DNA from: UBA10649 sp044233495
Lineage (GTDB): Bacteria > Actinomycetota > Actinomycetes > S36-B12
NCBI GenBank assembly: GCA_044233495.1
Contig: JBIIJX010000146.1
Coordinates: 1 to 6,544 of the forward strand
Length of the DNA: 6,544 nt
Reading direction: 5' to 3'
In this document: one piece after another, positions 1-6,355 of the stretch
Position numbering within the stretch: the first letter of the stretch is position 1
Layout: each line of letters begins with the position of its first letter
Program-made: the position numbers and the translations under genes
The notes under the pieces: model-generated
Databases searched by the model: none
What the model was told of the DNA's origin: nothing
The model's input: the letters and a program-made list of their open reading frames with translations, nothing else

Positions 1-1050
1 GCCGTCGACCACGACGGTTGCGCCTGCAGCCTCGCCCGCATCGATGTACGACCTGACCTTGTCTCGATGCACACCGGTGACCAGCGGCCCCATGTCGCAG
101 GCACGGCGGCCGTCGCCGACCTTGAGAGAGGGCATCCGCTGGGCGATCTTGGCCACCAGCTCGTCGCCGATGGGCTCGACCGCGAGGACGACCGAGATAG
201 CCATGCAGCGCTCACCCGCGGAGCCGAAGCCCGCATTGACGGCCTGGTCGGCAGCGAGGTCGAGGTCGGCGTCCGGAAGCACCAGCATGTGGTTCTTCGC
301 ACCGCCGAGTGCCTGGACACGCTTGCCGTTGCGGGTGCCCGTCTCGTAGATGTACTGGGCGATGGGGGTCGACCCGACGAACGAGATGCTCTTGACGTCC
401 CTGTTCTCCAGCAGCCCGTCGACCGCCTCCTTGTCGCCATGCACGACGTTGAAGACGCCGTCCGGCAGCCCCGCCTGCTTCCACAGCTCGGCCACGTACA
501 TGATCGCCGAGGGGTCCTTCTCGCTCGGCTTGACCACGACGGTGTTGCCGGCTGCGATCGCGATGGGGAAGAACCACATCGGGACCATCGCCGGGAAGTT
601 GAAGGGAGAGATGATGCCCACCACGCCGAGCGGCTGGCGGATCGAGTAGACGTCGACCCCGGTGGACACGCCCTCGGAGAATCCGCCCTTCATCAGGTGC
701 GGAATGCCACACGCGAACTCGACGACTTCGAGGCCTCGGGTCACCTCGCCGAGGGCGTCCGACAGCACCTTGCCGTGCTCCTCGGTGATGAGGGCAGCCA
801 CCTTCTCCTTGTTGGCGTTCAGCAGTTCGCGGAAGCTGAACAGCACCTGAGCGCGCCGCGTGAGCGAGGCGTCACGCCACGCGGGGTATGCGGCCTTGGC
901 CACCGCCACGGCCTCGTCCAGCAGAGCGCGGGAGGCGAAGTCGACCTGCTTGGTCACCTTCCCGGTGGCGGGGTCGTAGACATCCCCTGTCCGCTCTGCG
1001 GTGCCGTCCCACAGACGGCCGTTGATCCAGTGGGTGACGCGAGTGCTCAT
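1..1050 (-). CDS. iolA: CoA-acylating (methyl)malonate-semialdehyde dehydrogenase, 3' end cut by window edge
   Basis: Aldehyde dehydrogenase superfamily enzyme. In inositol catabolism this family oxidises malonate semialdehyde to acetyl-CoA and CO2 with NAD+ and CoA; homologues called mmsA act on methylmalonate semialdehyde in valine breakdown. The first 350 residues are present of about 500 usual for the family, and the frame is open to base 1. Seen: the Rossmann-region motif ISPFNFPAMVP (about 147-157), VVKPSEKDPSA (about 172-182), FVGST (224-228), ALGGAKNH (247-254) and the catalytic-cysteine signature NAGFGSAGERCMAIS with Cys282. The ELGGK glutamate of hydrolytic aldehyde dehydrogenases is Ala247 here, which fits the CoA-dependent mechanism of this subfamily. 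The start ATG has AAGGA six bases upstream. It is the last gene visible in the operon, 70 bases after the dioxygenase gene. Family assignment is firm. The choice between iolA and mmsA rests on the inositol context. Confidence 0.95.
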   Translation of the reverse strand, partial: MSTRVTHWINGRLWDGTAERTGDVYDPATGKVTKQVDFASRALLDEAVAVAKAAYPAWRDASLTRRAQVLFSFRELLNANKEKVAALITEEHGKVLSDALGEVTRGLEVVEFACGIPHLMKGGFSEGVSTGVDVYSIRQPLGVVGIISPFNFPAMVPMWFFPIAIAAGNTVVVKPSEKDPSAIMYVAELWKQAGLPDGVFNVVHGDKEAVDGLLENRDVKSISFVGSTPIAQYIYETGTRNGKRVQALGGAKNHMLVLPDADLDLAADQAVNAGFGSAGERCMAISVVLAVEPIGDELVAKIAQRMPSLKVGDGRRACDMGPLVTGVHRDKVRSYIDAGEAAGATVVVDG

Positions 1051-1124
1051 CGGGATTCCTTCGGGTGTAGTCCTGGCTGCCGAGGGGGTCTGGTTCGAGC
1101 GGCAGCGCGCTCATCTTGACTCAT
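1047..1124 (-). other. 25-codon mini-ORF bridging phyH and iolA by ATGA overlaps (possible coupling leader)
   Basis: The spacer between the dioxygenase and iolA can be read as one short frame. Its ATG overlaps the dioxygenase stop (ATGA, 1121-1124) and its TGA overlaps the iolA start (ATGA, 1047-1050). The predicted product starts MSQDERAAART and is Arg/Pro-rich, with no recognised domain. AGGAG lies 11 bases upstream of its ATG, slightly far, and the iolA Shine-Dalgarno lies inside the frame. Against a functional peptide, only about half of its third positions are G or C, and it uses codons rare in such genomes (AGA, CTA), unlike the neighbouring genes. It may be a translational relay carrying ribosomes from phyH to iolA, the remnant of a lost start, or chance. 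I do not claim a stable protein. Confidence 0.3.
1056..1061 (-). promoter_or_regulatory. Shine-Dalgarno site of iolA
   Basis: The minus strand reads AAGGAA here, with AAGGA six bases before the ATG at 1050. It supports that start over any upstream in-frame codon. It gives iolA its own ribosome entry despite the 70-base gap after the preceding gene. Confidence 0.7.
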
Positions 1125-2287
1125 GGCGATCTCTTCTCCTGCCATAGGGCCAGTTCCCGGGCGAACGCCTCAGCCGGGGCCTGGGATTCCAGGCATCCTC
1201 TGAGCACGTCGGCCTGGCTCTGCGGTGCGAGGCCGCCGATCGGCTGGTCACGGTCGAGGTCGGTCGGGAACGGGTAGCCCTCCGCGCACGAGGCGATGAC
1301 GTTGGATACCTCCTGCGGGGACCAGCCCCGCTCCGCTGCAGCAAGGAGCGACGGGTACACCGCCGCGCACATGGCACCACGGTCCAGCGCCTCCATGGCC
1401 CGACCGAAGGCAGACGACACCTGCAGCAGGTTGGCCATGCGCTGAACGTCGGCCGTCATGTTGGTGCCCGCGGCATGGATGAGCGCAGGACTGAAGAAGA
1501 GGAGATCACCCTTGGCCAGGGGCAGTTGCACCCTGTGCTGCTCGAAGACGGCCCGCACCTCGGTGGATCGATAGTGGGTGTAGGCGCCGGAGAACCGCTG
1601 CGAGCCCGGCAGCAGCATCGTCGTGCCGCTCACCACCGGCATGTCGCAGTGCGCCACGGCTCCCTGGAGCGTCAGCATCGCCGACATCCGGTGCACGTGA
1701 GCCGGATACGAGGCGACGCCGGCATCGGACTGGAAGCCCAGGTGGTAGTCGCAATGCGGCTCCTGCGCCACACCACCGGGATAGATGAGGTTCACCTGCG
1801 AGGTCATCTGGTAGGCCGGACCCAGCCAGGCCTCACTCGCCACTGCGATCGCGTCATTGGCGAAGTACTCCGCGAAGACGTCCGGTGCCGTGATGGCGAG
1901 CTTCTGCTGGGCGTTCCAGATCCGGGCGTTCGCTCCGGGTGCACCGAAGTGGTCGCCCCTGTCGCCTCCAGCGTCGCGCTCGTCGTCGATGATCGACAGG
2001 AACACCGCCGTGGCATCGTCGATCACCCGAGTGTCCTCGAAGGCGTCCCTGATCACGAAGGCACCGGGACCGTCCGCCAGCGCCGCCGCGAGCTCGCGTC
2101 GGAGCTCCTCGCGCTGCTCCCCCTCGCGCCCCGAGCACACCCGTCCGTCATAGACGAGCACTCCGGACTCCACTCCCGCAGCGAGCGTGAACGAGGAGAC
2201 ATCGAAGCCGGCCTCGACGATGGACGCCAGGGCCTGCGGCGGGTCGACATCGGGGGCGAGGGCACGTGCGTCGGGGTGGACGGTCAT
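1121..2287 (-). CDS. Phytanoyl-CoA dioxygenase (PhyH) family Fe(II)/2-oxoglutarate oxygenase within iol operon
   Basis: Predicted 388-residue soluble, non-haem iron oxygenase of the PhyH family. Known members couple 2-oxoglutarate decarboxylation to hydroxylation of varied substrates, including fatty acyl-CoAs, ectoine and aminoethylphosphonate, so the family name does not give the substrate. Seen: the HxD iron-binding pair His178/Asp180 in EPHCDYHLGF, followed by a double-stranded beta-helix core with SGTTMLLPGSQRFSG (220-234), the distal iron ligand His271 in FFSPALIHAAG, and Arg283, placed to bind the 2-oxoglutarate carboxylate. There is no signal peptide or membrane segment. The frame extends upstream to an ATG at 2443, but that would overlap iolG deeply and add an Arg/Gly-rich tail. 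The ATG at 2287 has AGGAGG nine bases upstream and starts five bases after the iolG stop. The operon position suggests oxidation of an inositol-related compound, for example oxidative O-demethylation of a methyl-inositol. That is inference. Confidence 0.85.
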   Translation of the reverse strand: MTVHPDARALAPDVDPPQALASIVEAGFDVSSFTLAAGVESGVLVYDGRVCSGREGEQREELRRELAAALADGPGAFVIRDAFEDTRVIDDATAVFLSIIDDERDAGGDRGDHFGAPGANARIWNAQQKLAITAPDVFAEYFANDAIAVASEAWLGPAYQMTSQVNLIYPGGVAQEPHCDYHLGFQSDAGVASYPAHVHRMSAMLTLQGAVAHCDMPVVSGTTMLLPGSQRFSGAYTHYRSTEVRAVFEQHRVQLPLAKGDLLFFSPALIHAAGTNMTADVQRMANLLQVSSAFGRAMEALDRGAMCAAVYPSLLAAAERGWSPQEVSNVIASCAEGYPFPTDLDRDQPIGGLAPQSQADVLRGCLESQAPAEAFARELALWQEKRSP

Positions 2288-2292
2288 GGCGA

Positions 2293-3309
2293 TCAGCCTC
2301 CTGTCGCACGGGCAAGGCGCACGGGCTGTCCCGTTCGCGCCGACTCGGCCGCCGCCTCGGCCAGCACCACGGACGTCCGCGCCGTAGCGACCGGGACGGG
2401 CGATGGGCTCCCGGACCGCACGCAGTCGACGAAGGCCTGCCACTCCAGGACGTAGGAGTCCAGGTAGCGGTCGAGGAAGAAGTTCTGCAGCGGCTGCGAG
2501 ACGACTCCAGCCGGGGAGTGGATCGCACCCTCGTGCAGATTACGGTTGCCTGACGTCGCCATGCCCAGAGAACCGAGGACCTCGACCCGCTGGTCGTACC
2601 CGTAGGTCGCCCGCCGGCTGTTGTCGATCGTGGTGATGGTGCCGTCGTCGTGCGTGAGGACGACGACCCCGGTGTCGACATCTCCGGCATCGCCGATGGC
2701 GGGGTCGACGCGCACAGCGCCGACGGCGTACACCTCGCGCACTGGCGAGTCGACCAGGAAGGTCGCCATGTCGAAGTCGTGGATCATCATGTCGACCCAC
2801 AGGCCGCCGCTGACCCTCACGTACTCCAGGGGCGGCGGCGCAGGATCCCGGCTGGTGATGCGCACGAGGTTCGGCTCCCCGACGGCACCTGACAGAACGG
2901 CATCGCGGACACTGCTGTGACCGGGGTCGAATCGTCGATTGAAACCCATCATGAAGGGGACGCCGGCCGCCTCGACCAGATCGATGACATGCTCGACGGC
3001 CGCCAGGTCAAGGCTCAGCGGCTTCTCGCAGAACACCGCCTTGCCTGCGGCGACGGCCTGCTCCACGACAACGACGTGCGTGTCGGTGCTGGAGCACACC
3101 GCGACGATGTCGACGTCGGGCGATGCGATGAGGGCCGCCGCGTCATCGGACCTGGCGCCAACGGACGCGGCCACGCGCTCGGCCGCCTCTGCGTTGACGT
3201 CGGCCACCGCCACCACCTGCGCTCCCGGCACGCGGCTGCTGAGGAGTTGGGCGTGCAGGGCGCCGATGCGACCGGCGCCGACGATCCCGATCCGGACCAC
3301 CGAGGTCAT
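2293..3309 (-). CDS. iolG: Inositol 2-dehydrogenase
   Basis: NAD-dependent Gfo/Idh/MocA oxidoreductase of 338 residues, normal for the family. It catalyses the first pathway step, myo-inositol to 2-keto-myo-inositol (scyllo-inosose). Seen: an N-terminal Rossmann fold with GAGRIG (11-16), an acidic Asp37 at the end of beta-2 (VVAVAD), which favours NAD+ over NADP+, the CEKP motif with Lys96 (94-97), GFNRRFDPG (122-130), and the catalytic block GGLWVDMMIHDFDMA with Asp173 and His177. Lys96, Asp173 and His177 match the Lys/Asp/His catalytic triad described for Bacillus subtilis IolG. The C-terminal GYDQRVEVLGSLGM segment is also typical. The start ATG shares one base with the iolD stop (TGATG). 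Activity on scyllo- or chiro-inositol cannot be excluded, since paralogues in this family differ subtly, but adjacency to iolD supports iolG. Confidence 0.92.
   Translation of the reverse strand: MTSVVRIGIVGAGRIGALHAQLLSSRVPGAQVVAVADVNAEAAERVAASVGARSDDAAALIASPDVDIVAVCSSTDTHVVVVEQAVAAGKAVFCEKPLSLDLAAVEHVIDLVEAAGVPFMMGFNRRFDPGHSSVRDAVLSGAVGEPNLVRITSRDPAPPPLEYVRVSGGLWVDMMIHDFDMATFLVDSPVREVYAVGAVRVDPAIGDAGDVDTGVVVLTHDDGTITTIDNSRRATYGYDQRVEVLGSLGMATSGNRNLHEGAIHSPAGVVSQPLQNFFLDRYLDSYVLEWQAFVDCVRSGSPSPVPVATARTSVVLAEAAAESARTGQPVRLARATGG
2297..2302 (-). promoter_or_regulatory. Consensus Shine-Dalgarno fixing the PhyH-family start
   Basis: The minus strand reads AGGAGG, a perfect anti-16S match, nine bases before the ATG at 2287. 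It lies in the last codons of iolG, with the iolG TGA (2293-2295) between it and the ATG. It decides the start at 2287 rather than at 2443, and its placement favours coupled translation with iolG. Confidence 0.85.
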
Positions 3310-5162
3310 CAGACACCTCTCCTCTGGTGCACCAGTCCCGCATCCATGGACGCCCGGGCCGCTCGCACCGACTCCAGGTCGCTGACCTCGGGCACCCCCA
3401 CCTGCCAGAAGGCACCGCCCTCCGTCCAGTCGGACTCGCGCACCGGCACCACGATGACAGTCGTGCGCGGGACGCTTCGAGCCTGCGCCAGCGCCGAGGC
3501 GAATGCGGCCAGGTCGTTCGGCGCGAAGACCTCCGCGCCGAGGGCGCGGGCATGTGCGGCGAAGTCCACGCGCGCGTCAGCGCCGGTTCCCACGGAGTCA
3601 CGGAGCATGTTGTTGTAGGAGTTGCCGCCCTGACCCCGCTGGAGGCGCTCGATGACGGCGTAGCCGGCGTTGTCGCAGACCACGAGGGTGAAGGGATGGC
3701 CGGACAGCACCGAGGAGTAGATGTCGGAGTTCAGCATGAGGTAGGAGCCGTCACCGACCATTGCGAACACGTGGCCCTCGTCGTTGGCCGCATGGGCCAG
3801 CGCCGCTCCCCACGCCCCGGAGATCTCGTACCCCATGCAGCTGAATCCGTACTCGCAGTCGAAGGTCGCGACGCCCTTGCTGAGCCAGTTGATGTTCAGC
3901 TCTCCGGGCAGCCCCCCAGCCGCCGTGAGCACGTAGTCGTCATCCGTGGCCTGGGCGTGCACAGCACCCACGAGCTGGGCATAGCTCGGCGGCCATTCGC
4001 CGTCGTCGGCCGTGCGGGAGGTCACGAAGGAATCGAGGTCCGCCCGCAGTCCTCGCGCCCGGTCCTGCCACGAGGGCGACGTGTGCCAGTCCCCGAGTGC
4101 AGTGGAAAGCTCGGCGAGTCCCGCAGCGGCGTCGCCCACGACGGGCAGTGACAGGTGCTTCTGCGCATCGAAGCGTGCTGCATTGAGGCCGAGGATGGTC
4201 GCAGCCTCGTCGAAGAGGGTCCAGGAGCCGGTGGTGAAGTCCTCCAGCCGTGTACCCACGGCAAGGACGACGTCTGCCTCGGCGACCACCTCATTCGCGG
4301 CGGCGGCGCCCGTCACTCCCAGTGGGCCCGCGTAGGCGGGATCGGAGGCCAGCAGGCTCGACTTGCCGGCCACCGTCTCCACCACAGGGATGCCATGACG
4401 AGCCGCGAACGCGGAGAGATCCTCCTCGGCGCGCGAGTAGTGCACTCCCCCGCCGGCGATGATCACCGGACGCTGCGCGGATCGCAACGCCGCAGCAGCA
4501 TCCGCGACCTGCCTGGTGTCAGGACGTGGCCGCGCGATGCGGTGGACGGTCGGCTCGAAGAAGCGCGCGGGATAGTCGTATGCCTCGGCCGCGGTGTCCT
4601 GGGGCAGACCGATGAACGCCGGGCCGCACTCAGCGGGATCGAGCATGACCCCGATCGCCTGGGGAAGAGACGTGATCACCTGCGCCGGGTGCGTGATGCG
4701 ATCCCAGTACCGCACGACGGGCCGGAAGGCGTCGTTGACCGTGATTGATGGCGCACCGAAGTGCTCCACCTGCTGCAGGACGGGATCGGGCAGCCGGTCG
4801 GTGAAGGTATCGCCCGCGATGAACAGCACCGGCAGGCGATTGGACATCGCCACGCCGGCGGCAGTGACCATGTTCGTGGCACCTGGTCCGACGGACGACG
4901 TGCACAGCAGGATCTGCTGACGCCGCATGCGCTTGGTGAACGCGACTGCCGCGAGTCCCATCCCCTGCTCGTTCTGCCCCCGGTACACCGGCATCTGGCG
5001 GCGGTGCCGCTCGAGGGCGTGGCCGAGGCTGACGACGTTGCCGTGGCCGAAGATTCCGATGGCAGCCGGGAACAGTGACTCGACCTTCCCATCTATCTCG
5101 ATGCTCTGCGCCACCAGGTAGCGAACGATGGCGTCGGCAGCCGTGAGTCGAACGGTCTTCAT
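3309..5162 (-). CDS. iolD: 3D-(3,5/4)-trihydroxycyclohexane-1,2-dione acylhydrolase (ThDP-dependent)
   Basis: Cytoplasmic thiamine-diphosphate enzyme that opens the cyclohexanedione ring to give 5-deoxy-D-glucuronate. The protein is 617 residues, slightly shorter than the roughly 640 common in the family. Three-domain acetolactate-synthase-like layout: the N-terminal Pyr domain has FGHGNVVSLGHAL (38-50) and the cofactor-activating Glu65 in RGQNEQGMG, followed by TSSVGPGATNM (88-98). The central domain has RPVIIAGGGVHYS (231-243). The C-terminal PP domain has the metal/ThDP motif GDGSYLMLNSD (470-480), with Asp471 and Asn478. The GLPQDTAAEAYDYP segment (185-198) is characteristic of IolD rather than acetolactate synthase. 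An in-frame ATG exists at 5189, but the ATG at 5162 starts the canonical MKTVRLTAADAIVRYL and has GGGGAGG nine bases upstream. It begins four bases after the preceding stop, and its own stop overlaps the iolG start. Confidence 0.96.
   Translation of the reverse strand: MKTVRLTAADAIVRYLVAQSIEIDGKVESLFPAAIGIFGHGNVVSLGHALERHRRQMPVYRGQNEQGMGLAAVAFTKRMRRQQILLCTSSVGPGATNMVTAAGVAMSNRLPVLFIAGDTFTDRLPDPVLQQVEHFGAPSITVNDAFRPVVRYWDRITHPAQVITSLPQAIGVMLDPAECGPAFIGLPQDTAAEAYDYPARFFEPTVHRIARPRPDTRQVADAAAALRSAQRPVIIAGGGVHYSRAEEDLSAFAARHGIPVVETVAGKSSLLASDPAYAGPLGVTGAAAANEVVAEADVVLAVGTRLEDFTTGSWTLFDEAATILGLNAARFDAQKHLSLPVVGDAAAGLAELSTALGDWHTSPSWQDRARGLRADLDSFVTSRTADDGEWPPSYAQLVGAVHAQATDDDYVLTAAGGLPGELNINWLSKGVATFDCEYGFSCMGYEISGAWGAALAHAANDEGHVFAMVGDGSYLMLNSDIYSSVLSGHPFTLVVCDNAGYAVIERLQRGQGGNSYNNMLRDSVGTGADARVDFAAHARALGAEVFAPNDLAAFASALAQARSVPRTTVIVVPVRESDWTEGGAFWQVGVPEVSDLESVRAARASMDAGLVHQRRGV
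3316..3323 (-). promoter_or_regulatory. Shine-Dalgarno of iolG inside the iolD 3' end
   Basis: The minus strand reads AGGAGAGG, six bases before the iolG ATG and within the last codons of iolD. With the TGATG stop/start overlap it forms a classic translational-coupling junction, which would keep IolD and IolG synthesis in proportion. Confidence 0.75.
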
Positions 5163-5166
5163 GTCG

Positions 5167-6339
5167 CTACGCCTCCCCGGCGAGGTCACGAACCCGCTCC
5201 CAGGTGCGCGACTCCCACGAGTCGATCAGGGCCTGCTGGACGCTGACGATGTCGACCGCCTCCCGGAAGCCCGGCGAGAATGCCGTGCCGGTGGCCAGCG
5301 ACTGCATGAACGAGTAGTCCTCGATGGCGACGAGATCCTCGAAGCCGATGGCATTCGCCTGCCCCGGCACGAATGCCCCGTGGAAGGGGAAGCGGTCGCC
5401 GCCGAAGATGGTCGTGTAGCCGGTGCTGGGGCCGGCGCTCAGCCGGTAGTACCGCAACTCGTTGAGCTCCTCGAGGTTCCAGGCCAGTGCCCCCTTGGTG
5501 CCGTAGATCTCGAAGGCGTTCTGGCTTTCCGGGCCGACGATCGCGCGACCCACCTCGAAGGTGCCCGTCGCCCCATTGGCGAAGGTGCACAGCATCGATG
5601 CGAAGTCCTCGTTCTCGACGTCACCCTTCGGATCCTCCGGACGGCCCCGCCCGTAGTGGCTCGCGGCCCCAGTCGGCAGTGGGCGCTGCTTGATGGTCGT
5701 CTCGCGCATGCCCACCACTTCGGCTATCGGCCCGACGAGGAACTGCGCGAGCGAGACGGAGTGGCTGAGGATGTCGCTCGTCACGCCGTAGCCGGCCTGG
5801 TCGAAGAGGAAGCGCCACGTCAGCAGACCCAGCTCGTCACTGCCGTACATCGACAGGAAGCGGCCGCGGTAGTGCGTGATCTCACCCAATTCCCCGGAGG
5901 CGATGAGCTCGCGGGCATGGAGCACGAGCGGCGCCCATAGGTAGTTGTAGCCAACACCCGTCGCAACGCCAGCCGCCTGCGCGGCGCGATATGCGGTGAC
6001 GGCTTGGTCCGGCCTGCCGCCGATCGGCTTCTCGCTGAAGACGGCCTTGCCCGCCGCACAGGCCGCCTCGATCATCGGAATGTGGAGCATGTTCGGTGCG
6101 GTGACCCACACCGCATCGACATCGTCGGAGGCCACCGCCTCACGCCAGTCCGCCACCGCGCGTGCGAAGCCGAAGTCGTCGACCGCCCGGTGTCGCCGGT
6201 TCTCCTCGACGTCGGCGCACACGACGAGCTCGGGCATGAACGCTCGGTCGGGGAACAGCGACGGGATGCGCAGGGCCGATCGACTGTGGGCCTGCCCCAT
6301 CCAGCCGAGTCCGAGTACGGCGATGCCGATGCGTTCCAT
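5167..6339 (-). CDS. Gfo/Idh/MocA family oxidoreductase (second dehydrogenase of the iol operon)
   Basis: NAD(P)-dependent sugar or cyclitol dehydrogenase of 390 residues, about 50 longer than IolG. Seen: Rossmann motif GLGWMG (10-15), Asp43 at the end of beta-2 (LVVCAD), favouring NAD+, SEKP with Lys104 (102-105), GVGYNYLWAP (128-137), and GYGVTSDILSHSVSLAQFLVGP with Asp189 and His193 in the places of the family's catalytic Asp and His. The C-terminal part has FEIYGTKGALAWNLEELNEL. Length and this C-terminal pattern recall, from memory, the levoglucosan/glucoside-type dehydrogenases of actinobacteria more than IolG, so the exact substrate is unknown. Its place between iolB and iolD argues for a role with an inositol isomer or derivative, such as scyllo- or chiro-inositol or an inositol glycoside. 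The start ATG has AGGAGAGG eight bases upstream and lies 14 bases after the iolB stop. Confidence 0.88.
   Translation of the reverse strand: MERIGIAVLGLGWMGQAHSRSALRIPSLFPDRAFMPELVVCADVEENRRHRAVDDFGFARAVADWREAVASDDVDAVWVTAPNMLHIPMIEAACAAGKAVFSEKPIGGRPDQAVTAYRAAQAAGVATGVGYNYLWAPLVLHARELIASGELGEITHYRGRFLSMYGSDELGLLTWRFLFDQAGYGVTSDILSHSVSLAQFLVGPIAEVVGMRETTIKQRPLPTGAASHYGRGRPEDPKGDVENEDFASMLCTFANGATGTFEVGRAIVGPESQNAFEIYGTKGALAWNLEELNELRYYRLSAGPSTGYTTIFGGDRFPFHGAFVPGQANAIGFEDLVAIEDYSFMQSLATGTAFSPGFREAVDIVSVQQALIDSWESRTWERVRDLAGEA
5172..5178 (-). promoter_or_regulatory. Shine-Dalgarno deciding the iolD start
   Basis: The minus strand reads GGGGAGG nine bases before the ATG at 5162, within the last codons of the upstream oxidoreductase gene. 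It supports 5162 over the in-frame ATG at 5189, which would overlap the upstream gene by 23 bases. Confidence 0.75.
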
Positions 6340-6347
6340 TCAGGTGT

Positions 6348-6355
6348 CCTCTCCT
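6348..6355 (-). promoter_or_regulatory. Shine-Dalgarno of the oxidoreductase gene overlapping the iolB stop codon
   Basis: The minus strand reads AGGAGAGG, the same octamer as before iolG, eight bases upstream of the ATG at 6339. Its first two bases are the last two of the iolB TAG stop, so a ribosome terminating on iolB sits directly over the next initiation site. Confidence 0.7.

Noticed and set aside
67..1119. Plus-strand open frame of 350 codons opposite iolA
   Set aside because: It is a shadow of the high-GC iolA gene. The translation is rich in Arg, His, Asp and Gly with no domain, while the minus strand encodes a clear aldehyde dehydrogenase with its catalytic signature.
1051..1120. 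Possible terminator or promoter in the phyH-iolA spacer
   Set aside because: I saw no GC stem followed by a T run and no convincing -35/-10 pair on the minus strand, so the spacer is not called as either.
2288..2443. Upstream extension of the PhyH-family gene to an ATG at 2443
   Set aside because: The extra 52 residues are Arg/Gly-rich, lie wholly inside iolG, and are bypassed by the AGGAGG site placed nine bases before the ATG at 2287.
1475..2455. Plus-strand open frame of 326 codons opposite the PhyH-family gene
   Set aside because: The product is low-complexity, Arg/His/Val-rich and without motifs, and the antisense gene has an intact iron-binding triad and a perfect ribosome site.
5163..5189. 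Upstream in-frame start for iolD at 5189
   Set aside because: It would add nine residues overlapping the previous gene. The canonical N-terminus and a GGGGAGG site fit the ATG at 5162.
5128..5940. Plus-strand open frame of 270 codons opposite the oxidoreductase gene
   Set aside because: It has no recognisable domain, its composition is typical of antisense reading of GC-rich coding DNA, and no convincing ribosome site was seen.
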